Source: JAXGXJ01 sp040772905
Lineage (GTDB): Bacteria > Actinomycetota > Thermoleophilia > RBG-16-64-13
Length of the DNA: 64,000 nucleotides
Assembly: GCA_040772905.1 (NCBI GenBank)
Contig: JAXGXJ010000011.1
Location: 1 to 64,000 of the forward strand
Direction of reading: 5' to 3'
The position numbers and the translations under genes are program-made. Positions within the stretch are counted from its first letter, which is position 1. The number at the start of each line of letters is the position of its first letter. Shown piece after piece: positions 17,215 through 26,221 of this stretch. The notes beneath the pieces are model-generated. The model made no database searches. It had not been told where the DNA came from and saw only the letters and a program-made list of their open reading frames with translations.

Positions 17215-18546
17215 TCATAGGAAGAACACCACCGTGATGATGGCGTACACGGGGATCAGCACCGCGATGGAGCGGCCCATGAAGCCGAAGAACGACGGCA
17301 TCTTCAGGCCGGAGCTCTCGGCGATGCACTTGACGGCGAAGTTGGGGGCGTTGCCGATATAGGTGATCGCCCCCATCATCACCGCGCCGGTGGAGATGGC
17401 TGCGAGCAATTGAGCGGGCGCCAGCCCTATGCCTGCGATGACCTCCGCTGAGGTGAGGGCTCCGACGGATGCCACTCCCACCTGTCCCTGGGCCACCGAC
17501 GTGAAGGCCAAGTAGGTGGGGGCGTTGTCCAGGAAGGCCGACAACCAGCCCGTGGTCCAGAAGTAGTGCCAGGGTTGGCTCAGGCCCACCTTGCCGCCGT
17601 TCGCCTCCAGCAGAGCCAAGGCTGGGATCATCGTGGCGAAGATCCCGGCGAACACCACAGCCACCTCGACGATGGGCCCCCAACTATAATGGTTGGCCTT
17701 GCGTGGGCCACGCGGCGCCAGCCAGTACGAGACAGCGCTCAGGATGATGAGGACCACCTCGCGCAGGAAGGGGAAGTGGAACTTCTCGCCCACGTGCAGC
17801 AGCGAGTCGGAGAAGAGTACCGTGACGATGACGAGGATGAGGAGGATCACATTGAGTTCACCCTTGAGCCGCATGGGCACGTAGTCCTGCACGTCCTCGC
17901 GGCGGGCCTTGGGCGGCTCCTTGCGGAAGACTCGGTATTCCACCACCGCATAGATGGCCAGCACCAAGGCCAGACCCAAGAGCCATTGCGGCCACAGACG
18001 CAGGGTCCATTCGAAAGGTACGCCGCGCAAGAAGCCCAGGAAGAGAGGCGGATCTCCCAGAGGCGTGAGCATCCCTCCGATGTTGCTCACCGCGAAGATG
18101 AAGAAGATCACCGTGTGAACGGACCTCTTCCGCTCGGAGTTCGCCCGCAACAGGGGGCGTATCAGCACCATGGAGGCTCCCATCGTGCCGATGAGATTCG
18201 CGAGTATGGCGCCAGCGATGAGGAAGGTGAGGTTGACTCGAGGCGTCGCCACCAGGTTACCGGTGAGGTAGATGCCGCCGGAGATGGTGTAGAGGGCCAG
18301 CAGCAGGACGATGAACGAGATGTACTCTTCACCACTGGCCGCGGCGGCCTCCAGGCCGGTGCGCCCGAACGCGGTGATGATGTACACCACAGTGGGCAGG
18401 CCCAACACAAGGGAGACGATGGCCTTGTTGCGGTTGTGATGGAACCAACAGCCGGCGACCAGGGGGAGGACGGCGACCGCCAGGAGCATGATGACGAACG
18501 GGGCCAACGTCCAGGCTTCCACCTGGTGGCCGAGTTCATTTCCCAT
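17215..18546 (-). CDS. Sodium:proton antiporter, NhaD / ion-transporter superfamily
   Basis: A polytopic membrane protein of 443 residues with roughly 11-12 hydrophobic helices. The region FAVSNIGGMLTPLGDPPLFLGFLRGVPF and the later FLDNAPTYLAFTSVAQG and GAITYIGNAPNFAVKCIAE match NhaD-type antiporters (ion-transporter superfamily), with conserved polar residues in the two re-entrant regions. The expected role is sodium/proton exchange for pH and salt homeostasis. It is divergent from leuS; the 359-base gap between them holds promoters and a two-hairpin leader on the leuS side. Other ion-transporter-superfamily substrates cannot be excluded. Confidence 0.85.
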   Translation of the reverse strand: MGNELGHQVEAWTLAPFVIMLLAVAVLPLVAGCWFHHNRNKAIVSLVLGLPTVVYIITAFGRTGLEAAAASGEEYISFIVLLLALYTISGGIYLTGNLVATPRVNLTFLIAGAILANLIGTMGASMVLIRPLLRANSERKRSVHTVIFFIFAVSNIGGMLTPLGDPPLFLGFLRGVPFEWTLRLWPQWLLGLALVLAIYAVVEYRVFRKEPPKARREDVQDYVPMRLKGELNVILLILVIVTVLFSDSLLHVGEKFHFPFLREVVLIILSAVSYWLAPRGPRKANHYSWGPIVEVAVVFAGIFATMIPALALLEANGGKVGLSQPWHYFWTTGWLSAFLDNAPTYLAFTSVAQGQVGVASVGALTSAEVIAGIGLAPAQLLAAISTGAVMMGAITYIGNAPNFAVKCIAESSGLKMPSFFGFMGRSIAVLIPVYAIITVVFFL

Positions 18547-18807
18547 AGGGAGATCCTCTCGGTGGGTCCCAGGCCTCGACCCGCACCGGCGCCCGCGAGG
18601 GCATGCCCGCCTGCGGTGCGACAGCGCTGTCTGTGCTTCTGCGCTTGCAGACCGTAGGGACTGTTTCCTGTCGGACGAGGTCCAAGACCTGCGTCAGCGA
18701 GCCAGTGTACCTGTGACCGGCCAGAAGTTCCAGCCGTGAGCCGGTCAGAGCCGCGCTTGGGCATCGAGGTGGAGCGGCCACGACAGATCTCCGGCGGGAG
18801 ATCGACA

Positions 18808-18836
18808 TTGGCGTGGGCCGGGCATACTGGAATAAT
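18808..18836 (+). promoter_or_regulatory. Possible leuS promoter
   Basis: TTGGCG (18808-18813) and AATAAT (18831-18836) are 17 nt apart, about 70 bases before the leuS start. CATACT (18823-18828) is an alternative -10. Confidence 0.35.
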
Positions 18837-18841
18837 AGGCG

Positions 18842-18879
18842 GGCCATCGCAGCGATGGCCAGGGGGCTTCCAGGAGCCC
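18842..18879 (+). other. Tandem hairpins in the leuS leader
   Basis: GGCCATCG-CAG-CGATGGCC (18842-18860) is a perfect 8-bp stem, followed by GGGCT-loop-AGCCC (18864-18879). They lie between the predicted promoter and the ribosome binding site. No T-box motif or leucine-codon leader peptide was seen. Confidence 0.4.
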
Positions 18880-18905
18880 GCACCCATGTATCGGGAAGGA
18901 TAGGG

Positions 18906-21497
18906 ATGGCGCGCAAATACGACCCCGAGCAAATCGAGACCAAGTGGCAGAAGGTCTGGGCCGACCAAGAGACCTTCATCATCCCCAATCCGCCCAGCGG
19001 ATCCCGCGCCGGCGGCAAAGGACAGGATGCCACGTACATCCTGGAGATGTTCCCCTATCCCTCGGGCAGTGCGCATATGGGGCACGTGAAGAACTACACC
19101 ATGGGCGACATCATCGCCCGCTTCCGCAGGCACCAAGGCCAGAAGGTCCTTCATCCCATGGGGTACGACGCCTTCGGGCTCAACTCCGAGAACATGGCCA
19201 TCAAGACCGGCGAGCCGCCGGCCAAGTTTACCGAGGAGGCCATCGCCACCATCAACCGCCAGCTGCGCCGTCTGGGCGTGGCCATCGACTGGACGCGGGA
19301 AGTGGTCACCTCGCGGCCCGAGTATTACAGGTGGACCCAATGGCTATTCCTCCAGTTCTACGAGAAGGGCCTCGCCTACAAGAAAGAGGCGCCGGTGAAC
19401 TGGTGCCCCTCGTGCCAGACCGTGCTTGCCAACGAGCAGGTGATCGACGGGACGTGCGAACGCTGCGACAGCTTGGTGGAGGCGAAGAAGCTCTCGCAGT
19501 GGTTCTTCCGTATCACCGACTATGCGGAGCGCCTGTTGCAGGACTTCGACAAGTTGGAATCGTGGCCGGAGCGCGTCATCACCATGCAGCGCAACTGGAT
19601 CGGCAAGTCGCAAGGCGCCGAGGTGATCTTCACGGTCGCGCCCGAGGAAGACGAGGCGTCGCCCTCTGCTGCCGCATCGGGTGCGCCGCTCGACATCACC
19701 GTGTTCACCACTCGACCCGACACGTTATTCGGCGCGACCTTCTTCATCCTGGCGCCGGAGCATCCGCTGGTGGACCGTCTGGTGACCGGCACGCCTCATG
19801 AGCAGGAGGTGAAGCGCTACGTCACCAAGGCCATGAACACGTCGGCCATCGAACGGGCGAGCACCGAGAAGGAGAAGACAGGGGTCTTCACCGGGCGGCA
19901 TGCCATCAATCCGGTGACCGGGGGCCGGATCCCCATCTACGTGGCCGACTATGTGCTCATGGACTACGGCACGGGAGCCATCATGGCCGTGCCCGCCCAC
20001 GACGAGCGCGACTTCGCGTTCGCCCGGAAGTACGGGCTGCCTATCATCGAGGTCATCGATACGCCGGTGGAGTTCAAAGACGCCGACGGTGACCTCATCG
20101 CTGCGTACACCGGAGACGGGGTCCTGGTCAACAGCGGTCCCTTTGACGGCCTGCCCAAGGCCGAGGCTATCGTGAGGGTCACGGAATGGCTGCGGGAGCG
20201 GGGCCAGGGTGATTCCGCCGTCAACTACAAGCTGCGTGACTGGCTGCTGTCGCGACAGCGCTACTGGGGTGCGCCCATCCCCATCATCTACTGCGAGAAG
20301 TGCGGAGAGCTGCCGGTGCCTGAGGACCAGCTTCCTGTGCTGCTGCCCGACATCACCGACTACGCCCCCAAGGGCAAGTCGCCGCTGGCCGCGGCCGAGC
20401 ACTGGATGAGCACCACCTGCCCCACCTGCGGCGGTCCGGCGCGGCGCGAGAGCGACACCATGGACACCTTCGTCGACTCGTCGTGGTACTACCTGCGCTA
20501 CGCCTCACCCTGGCGCGACGACGTGGCCTTCGACCGCGACGCCGTGGATTACTGGCTGCCCGTGGACCAGTACATCGGGGGGGTGGAACACGCCATCCTG
20601 CACCTCATGTACTCGCGCTTCTTCACCAAGGTGCTTTACGACCTGGGTCTGGTGGGGTTCGAGGAGCCCTTCAAACGCCTGTTCACTCAGGGGATGATCT
20701 ACTACAAGGGCGCCAAGATGTCCAAGAGCAAGGGCAACGTGGTCAGCCCGGACGAGATGGTGGCCAAGTACGGCGCCGATTCTGTGCGGGCCTACGTCCT
20801 CTTCATGGGCCCCGCGGAGAGTGACGCCGAGTGGAACGACCAAGGCATCGAAGGTGTCTACCGTTTCTTGGGTCGGGTGTGGCGACAAGCGACTGAAGCC
20901 ATCGACGCCGGCGTGTTCGGACCGGGGATCGGTGGGGGAGGCGCGGGCGACAGCGGAGCGCCCACGCTTCCGTCCGAGGCCGATCTGCTGCCCGCCGAGA
21001 AGGCCCTGCTGATAAAGACCAATCAGACCATCCAGAAGGCCACGGTGGACATGGGCGAGCGCTTCCGCTTCAACACCGCTCTGGCCGGCATCATGGAACT
21101 CAACAACGACATCGCCGGCGCGCGCACGGCCGGGATGGAGGCGCGGGCGGAAGGCCGCGCCGTCGTCGCGCACGCATTGCGGACCATGGTGCGGCTCCTT
21201 GAGCCTTTCGCGCCCCACATGGGGGCTGAGCTGTGGGAGGCGCTGGGGCACAGCGAGATCTGGGATGAACCCTGGCCTGAGGCCGACCCGCGATATCTGG
21301 CTGCTGAGACCGTCGAGCTCGCGGTGCAGGTGAACGGCAAGGTGCGCGACCGACTGGAAGTGGACAAGGACACGGGCAGCGACGAGGTGCTGGCACTGGC
21401 GAAGGCGCTGCCCGGGGTCGTCCGCCACCTGGAGGGGAAGACGTTGGTGAAGGAAGTGGTGGTCCCGGGCCGACTGGTGAGTCTGGTCGTGAAGTAG
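18906..21497 (+). CDS. leuS: Leucyl-tRNA synthetase
   Basis: Class I aminoacyl-tRNA synthetase of 863 residues charging tRNA-Leu. The HIGH-type motif is PYPSGSAHMGHVKNYT and the KMSKS motif is GAKMSKSKGNVV. The CP1 editing domain includes TTRPDTLFGATFF and the Thr-rich/DYGTGAIMAVPAHDERD region that hydrolyses mischarged tRNA. A CxxC pair (CPSCQ...CERC) and a second pair (CEKC...CPTC) could bind zinc. The C-terminal domain ends with VQVNGKVRDRLEV. The ATG is preceded by GGGAAGGATAGGG. A strong bidirectional hairpin separates it from acs. Confidence 0.97.
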   Translation: MARKYDPEQIETKWQKVWADQETFIIPNPPSGSRAGGKGQDATYILEMFPYPSGSAHMGHVKNYTMGDIIARFRRHQGQKVLHPMGYDAFGLNSENMAIKTGEPPAKFTEEAIATINRQLRRLGVAIDWTREVVTSRPEYYRWTQWLFLQFYEKGLAYKKEAPVNWCPSCQTVLANEQVIDGTCERCDSLVEAKKLSQWFFRITDYAERLLQDFDKLESWPERVITMQRNWIGKSQGAEVIFTVAPEEDEASPSAAASGAPLDITVFTTRPDTLFGATFFILAPEHPLVDRLVTGTPHEQEVKRYVTKAMNTSAIERASTEKEKTGVFTGRHAINPVTGGRIPIYVADYVLMDYGTGAIMAVPAHDERDFAFARKYGLPIIEVIDTPVEFKDADGDLIAAYTGDGVLVNSGPFDGLPKAEAIVRVTEWLRERGQGDSAVNYKLRDWLLSRQRYWGAPIPIIYCEKCGELPVPEDQLPVLLPDITDYAPKGKSPLAAAEHWMSTTCPTCGGPARRESDTMDTFVDSSWYYLRYASPWRDDVAFDRDAVDYWLPVDQYIGGVEHAILHLMYSRFFTKVLYDLGLVGFEEPFKRLFTQGMIYYKGAKMSKSKGNVVSPDEMVAKYGADSVRAYVLFMGPAESDAEWNDQGIEGVYRFLGRVWRQATEAIDAGVFGPGIGGGGAGDSGAPTLPSEADLLPAEKALLIKTNQTIQKATVDMGERFRFNTALAGIMELNNDIAGARTAGMEARAEGRAVVAHALRTMVRLLEPFAPHMGAELWEALGHSEIWDEPWPEADPRYLAAETVELAVQVNGKVRDRLEVDKDTGSDEVLALAKALPGVVRHLEGKTLVKEVVVPGRLVSLVVK

Positions 21498-21525
21498 GGC
21501 GCGTGGGACACGCCGAGGAAGGGAA

Positions 21526-21565
21526 CGCGAAGGGGCGGCCTTGCGGCCGCCCCTTCGCGGTTCTT
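21526..21565. terminator. Bidirectional terminator between leuS and acs
   Basis: A perfect 15-bp inverted repeat (21526-21540 and 21545-21559) has a TTGC loop and is followed on the + strand by TTCTTCT. It lies between two convergent genes. Confidence 0.7.
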
Positions 21566-21582
21566 CTGGTATCGCGTCGAGC

Positions 21583-23544
21583 CTACTGCGCGCGATTCTC
21601 TACCAGGTCGTCGACCACGCTGGGATCGGCGAGGGTGGAGGTGTCGCCCAGGTCGTTGATCTCGTTGGCCGCGATCTTCTTGAGGATGCGGCGCATGATC
21701 TTGCCCGAACGGGTCTTCGGCAGACCGTGGGCCCACTGGATGACGTCCGGCGAAGCGATGGGGCCGATCTCGGCCCGCACGTGCTTGACGAGCTCTTTCT
21801 TGAGGTCATCCGACGGCTCCACACCGGCGTTCAGGGTGACGTAGGCGTAGATGCCCTGGCCCTTGAGCGGGTGCGGCATACCGACGACGGCAGCCTCGGC
21901 CACGGAGTCGTGGCTGACGAGGGCCGACTCGACCTCGGCGGTGCCCATGCGGTGGCCGGAGACATTGATGACGTCGTCCACGCGGCCGGTGATCCAGTAG
22001 TAGCCATCCTCGTCACGACGGGCGCCGTCGCCCGAGAAGTAGAGGCCGGGATACTGGATGAAGTAGGTCTCCTTGAAGCGCTCGGTATCACCGTATACTC
22101 CGCGCATCATGCCGGGCCACGGACGACGGATGCACAGGTTGCCCACGCCCGGGCCGACGATCTCGACGCCGTCCTCGTCGACGAGCACAGGCTCGACTCC
22201 GAAGAACGGCAGGCTGGCGGAACCCGGCTTGATGGGCATGGCGCCCGGCAGCGGGGTGATCAGGAAGCCGCCGGTCTCGGTCTGCCACCAGGTGTCCACG
22301 ATGGGGCAGCGGCCGCCGCCGATGAGGTCGTGGTACCACAGCCAGACTTCGGGGTTGATGGGCTCGCCCACGCTACCCAGCACGCGCAGGGAGGAGAGGT
22401 CGTGCTTCTTGACCCAGTCGTCGCCTTCGCGGGCCACGGCGCGGAGCGCGGTGGGGGCGGTGTAGAAGATGTTGGCTTTGTACTTCTCGCACACCATCCA
22501 GAAGCGGTCGGGCGTGGGATAGCTGGGGACGCCCTCGAAGAGGATGCTGGTGGCGCCGTTGGCCAACGGGCCGTACACGATGTAGGTATGACCGGTGACC
22601 CAGCCGATGTCGGCGGTGCACCAGTAGACCTGATCGGGTTTGTAGTCGAACACCAGCTCGTGGGTCATGGCTCCGTAGAGGAGGTAACCGCCGGTGGTGT
22701 GCATGACGCCCTTGGGCTTGCCGGTGGAGCCGGAGGTGTAAAGGATGAAGAGCGGGTCTTCCGCGTCCATCTCCTCGCACGGGCAGTCGGTGGTGATGTC
22801 GTCGGCAGCCATCTCTTCTTCAAACCAGAAGTCACGGCCGTCGACCCAGTTGATGTCCTCGGCACCGGTGTGCTTGACGACGATGCAGGTCTTGATGTCG
22901 GGGCACTCGGTCATGGCCGCGTCGGCGGTGGCCTTCACGGGCACGCGCTTGCTGCCGCGTAGACCGGTGTCGCAGGTGACCATGAGGGTGGCGCCGGCGT
23001 TGAGAGCGCGGTCGCGGATGGCCTCAGCCGAGAAGCCGCCGAAGACCACGCAGTGGATGGCACCGATGCGGGCGCAGGCCAGCATGGTGACGGGGAGCGC
23101 GGGGATCATGGGCAGGTAGATGACCACCCGGTCGCCCCTCTTGACGCCCTTCTTCTTGAGCACGTTGGCGAACTTGGTGACCCTCTCCCAAAGCTGCTGG
23201 TAGGTGATGGTCTCGGTCTGGTCGGGGGAGTCACCCTCGAAGTAGTAGGCTACTTTGTCGCCCTTGCCGGCTTCGACGTGACGATCGAGGCAGTTGTAGG
23301 ACACGTTGAGCTTGCCGCCCTCGAACCAGCGGATCTTAGCGTTGGCAAAGTCGTGGTCCTGGACTTTGTCCCACTTCTTGTACCAATGGAGTCGTTTTTC
23401 GGCTTCCTCGGCCCAGAAAGCGTCCGAGTCTTCCATGGAACGCCGGTACATCTCCTGGTACTGGTCGAAACTGTTGATGTAGGCGGTCTTCTTGAACTCT
23501 TCAGGTACGTCGAAGACTTTTCCCTCTAGGGACTCGTTTGCCAC
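21583..23544 (-). CDS. acs: Acetyl-coenzyme A synthetase
   Basis: Activates acetate to acetyl-CoA through acetyl-AMP. The 653-residue length is typical. Motifs: YTSGSTGKPKGVMHTTGGYL (phosphate-binding loop), TWWQTETGG, YFSGDGARRDEDGYYWITGRVDDVINVSGHR (hinge), and PKTRSGKIMRR with the Lys that is acetylated in many homologues. GTG 23544 was chosen because GGAGG lies 5-6 bases upstream and the following ANESLEGKVFD gives the family's usual N-terminus; in-frame Met codons lie further upstream. A 256-base divergent promoter region with an AT-rich stretch (about 23,665-23,675) separates it from the next gene. Confidence 0.95.
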   Translation of the reverse strand: MANESLEGKVFDVPEEFKKTAYINSFDQYQEMYRRSMEDSDAFWAEEAEKRLHWYKKWDKVQDHDFANAKIRWFEGGKLNVSYNCLDRHVEAGKGDKVAYYFEGDSPDQTETITYQQLWERVTKFANVLKKKGVKRGDRVVIYLPMIPALPVTMLACARIGAIHCVVFGGFSAEAIRDRALNAGATLMVTCDTGLRGSKRVPVKATADAAMTECPDIKTCIVVKHTGAEDINWVDGRDFWFEEEMAADDITTDCPCEEMDAEDPLFILYTSGSTGKPKGVMHTTGGYLLYGAMTHELVFDYKPDQVYWCTADIGWVTGHTYIVYGPLANGATSILFEGVPSYPTPDRFWMVCEKYKANIFYTAPTALRAVAREGDDWVKKHDLSSLRVLGSVGEPINPEVWLWYHDLIGGGRCPIVDTWWQTETGGFLITPLPGAMPIKPGSASLPFFGVEPVLVDEDGVEIVGPGVGNLCIRRPWPGMMRGVYGDTERFKETYFIQYPGLYFSGDGARRDEDGYYWITGRVDDVINVSGHRMGTAEVESALVSHDSVAEAAVVGMPHPLKGQGIYAYVTLNAGVEPSDDLKKELVKHVRAEIGPIASPDVIQWAHGLPKTRSGKIMRRILKKIAANEINDLGDTSTLADPSVVDDLVENRAQ

Positions 23545-23800
23545 AGCATCCTCCGCTTTTTCCCGATTGGACTCAACAACAGCCGCCCCGCTCCGCAGAG
23601 GGGGTCCAATGGCCATCAGCCAGGATAACACAGGCGCCTTTCGCCGTCTTGGTTTCCCGCGAGAAATATATAAACAGTGCTCATGCACCGATATGAGCGG
23701 ATACTACAGTGGTGCGGGCCGCCTTGGCGATGGGAGGACTGGGGCCGGAGCGAGGCGAGGGGGTATGATGGTCCGAAGTGACCCCGTCTCAGGAGGCTCT

Positions 23801-25201
23801 ATGTTCCTGCAAGTGCTGGGAGCGGCCCGCGAAGTCACCGGGTCGTGTTATCTGCTGGAAGTCGGGGACGCCCGCTTCTTGGTGGATTGCGGACTTCGTC
23901 AAGGTGGTGATGAGGAGGAGGCGCTCAACTTCAGCCCCTTCCCGTTCGAGCCCTCAAGCGTCGACTTCATGCTGCTCACTCACGCGCATATCGACCACTC
24001 CGGACTCATACCGCGCTTGGTGCGTAAAGGCTTCCGCGGGCCCATCTACACAACGGAGCCCACACGCGACTTGGCAGAGATCATGTTGCTCGACTCCGCG
24101 TACATCCAGGAGTCAGAAGCCAACTGGCGTACGCGCAAGGCCCGCAGGGCCGGACGGAGGGCCTTCGAACCACTCTATACGGAGAGGGATGCGCGCAAGG
24201 CGATCGACCAGTTGGAGCCGGTGAAGTATGGAACGTCGCGCCGGCTCGCTCGGGGTGTGGAGGTGGTGTTTCATGACGCCGGTCACATCCTGGGTTCGGC
24301 GGTGCTGGCGCTCGATCTGGAGGAGGGGGGCGAGAAGGCGCGCGTGGTCTTCAGCGGCGATGTGGGCCAGCCGGACCAGCCCATCATCCGCGACCCGGAA
24401 CGCATGACTCAAGCCGACTACCTGGTCATGGAGTCCACGTACGGCGACCGCGAGCACGTGCGGGACGGTTCGCCGGTGGACGAGCTCGCGGCCATCCTGG
24501 AGGAGGCCGAGCGCACCGGGGGCAACGTCATCATCCCGGCCTTCGCGGTAGGGCGGACCCAGGAGCTCCTCTTCTTCCTCAATCAGATAGAGGACGAACG
24601 TGGTCTGAACATGCCCGTATACGTGGACAGTCCCTTGGCGTCGCGGGCCACCGAGGTGTTCCGGCGTCATACCGAAGCCTACGACGAGGAGTCGCAGCGC
24701 CTCGTGCGTGAGCCGGGCGGCATCTTCGACTTTCCCCGTGTCCACTACACCGCGAGCGTGGAGGAGTCTCGGGCGCTCAACGAAAAGCGCGGGATCATCA
24801 TCATCTCGGCCAGCGGCATGGCCGAGGCGGGTCGGGTGCGCCACCATCTCAAGCACAACCTGTGGCGCCCGGAGGCCCACGTGGTCATCGTGGGTTTCCA
24901 GGCTCAGCACACGCTGGGCCGTAGGCTGCTGGAGGGAGCCGACCGGGTGCATCTGTTCGGAGACGAGATCGCGGTGAAAGCGCACATACACGAGATCAGC
25001 GGGTTGTCCGCCCATGCCGACCGGGAGCAACTCATCTCGTGGGCGTCGCATTTCCAGAAGCCGCGTCTGGTCATCCTCACTCACGGCGAGACGCAGGCAG
25101 CCGAGACACTCAGGGATCTGCTGCGCACGCGCCTGGACTTCAATGTGACCGTCGCCGACAAGAACGAGGTCTTCAACCTGGAGGGTGGACGCCGGGACTG
25201 A
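23801..25201 (+). CDS. Metallo-beta-lactamase/beta-CASP RNase-like protein
   Basis: A zinc-dependent nuclease-type protein of 466 residues. The metallo-beta-lactamase core has HAHIDHSGLIP, HDAGHILGSA and FSGDVGQ; the beta-CASP insertion and C-terminal part have ISASGMAEAGRVRHHL, FQAQHTLGRRLLEGA, and SGLSAHADREQL. Homologues related to eukaryotic CPSF act on RNA; the substrate is unknown. AGGAGG precedes the ATG, and TATGAT at 23764 may be its -10. It is followed at 21 bases by the alcohol dehydrogenase gene. Confidence 0.88.
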   Translation: MFLQVLGAAREVTGSCYLLEVGDARFLVDCGLRQGGDEEEALNFSPFPFEPSSVDFMLLTHAHIDHSGLIPRLVRKGFRGPIYTTEPTRDLAEIMLLDSAYIQESEANWRTRKARRAGRRAFEPLYTERDARKAIDQLEPVKYGTSRRLARGVEVVFHDAGHILGSAVLALDLEEGGEKARVVFSGDVGQPDQPIIRDPERMTQADYLVMESTYGDREHVRDGSPVDELAAILEEAERTGGNVIIPAFAVGRTQELLFFLNQIEDERGLNMPVYVDSPLASRATEVFRRHTEAYDEESQRLVREPGGIFDFPRVHYTASVEESRALNEKRGIIIISASGMAEAGRVRHHLKHNLWRPEAHVVIVGFQAQHTLGRRLLEGADRVHLFGDEIAVKAHIHEISGLSAHADREQLISWASHFQKPRLVILTHGETQAAETLRDLLRTRLDFNVTVADKNEVFNLEGGRRD

Positions 25202-25222
25202 CCTGGAGCAAAGGCGTGAGCG

Positions 25223-26221
25223 ATGAGTGGATCGATGACTGCCATGGTGTTCGAGGGGGTGGGGCGCTCTCTGCGTGAAGTGCGTATGGCCCAGCCCGAG
25301 CCGGGGCCGGGGCAGCTCAAGGTGCGGGTGGCTGCCTGCGGCATCTGTCGCACTGATCTTCACATCCTCGACGGAGAACTGGACCGGCCCGCGCTGCCGT
25401 TGGTGATGGGCCACCAGATCGTGGGGGAGGTGGTGGAGTCTGGCCAGGAAGCGACCGGCCCTCCAGCTGGCACGTGGGTGGGCATACCCTGGTTGGGCTG
25501 GACCTGTGGACGCTGTGCTTTCTGTCTCAGCGGCCGCGAGAACCTCTGCGACCGTGCCCGCTTCACCGGATACGACATCGACGGCGGTTTCGCGCAGTAC
25601 ACAGTCGCAGACGCACGCTTCTGTTTCCCCATCCCGGGCGGCTATCCGGCCACGCAGGCGGCACCGCTCCTGTGCGCGGGGCTCATCGGCTACCGGGCCT
25701 TGACCATGACGGGCGAAGCGGAGCGTCTGGGGATCTATGGCTATGGGTCCGCGGCACACATCATCACCCAGGTGGCTCGATACCAGGGCCGCAGGGTGTT
25801 CGCCTTCACTCGGCCCGGTGATGTCGACTCCCAAGCCTTCGCTCTCGAGATGGGGGCTGAGTGGGCCGGCGACACCGCCACCGTCGCCCCGGAGCAACTG
25901 GACGCCGCCATCATCTTCGCTCCGGCCGGTGAACTGGTACCGCTGGCGTTGAGGGCCGTGGCCAAGGGAGGGACCGTGGTATGCGGGGGCATCCACATGA
26001 GCCCCATCCCGTCGTTCGCCTACGCCGACCTGTGGGGAGAGCGCATAGTGCGGTCGGTGGCCAATCTCACTCGGCAGGATGGACTGGAGTTCCTTGCGCT
26101 GGCTCCTGAGGTGCCGGTGAAGACCGAGGTGGAGCTGTTCCCGCTGCCCAAGGTGGGAGAGGCTCTCGAACGATTGCGTCATGGGCATATACAGGGAGCC
26201 GCGGTAATCGTCGTTGAATGA
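25223..26221 (+). CDS. Zinc-binding alcohol dehydrogenase family protein
   Basis: NAD(P)-dependent medium-chain dehydrogenase/reductase of 332 residues. The catalytic-zinc residues are in CGICRTDLHI and GHQIVGEV, and the structural zinc tetrad is C-G-R-C-A-F-C-(7)-C in the segment CGRCAFCLSGRENLC. The Rossmann turn is GYGSAAH, slightly atypical. The substrate is not predictable. Its stop overlaps the ATG of the E1alpha gene (ATGA), so it is probably part of the 2-oxoacid dehydrogenase operon. Confidence 0.88.
   Translation: MSGSMTAMVFEGVGRSLREVRMAQPEPGPGQLKVRVAACGICRTDLHILDGELDRPALPLVMGHQIVGEVVESGQEATGPPAGTWVGIPWLGWTCGRCAFCLSGRENLCDRARFTGYDIDGGFAQYTVADARFCFPIPGGYPATQAAPLLCAGLIGYRALTMTGEAERLGIYGYGSAAHIITQVARYQGRRVFAFTRPGDVDSQAFALEMGAEWAGDTATVAPEQLDAAIIFAPAGELVPLALRAVAKGGTVVCGGIHMSPIPSFAYADLWGERIVRSVANLTRQDGLEFLALAPEVPVKTEVELFPLPKVGEALERLRHGHIQGAAVIVVE

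Noticed and set aside
18547..18905. Possible T-box upstream of leuS
   Set aside because: No T-box sequence or antiterminator bulge was seen, only two short hairpins.
24113..26188. Long minus-strand open frame opposite the MBL and alcohol dehydrogenase genes
   Set aside because: It is antisense to two genes with clear family motifs; high-GC codon bias keeps the opposite strand open. Its translation shows no recognisable domain.
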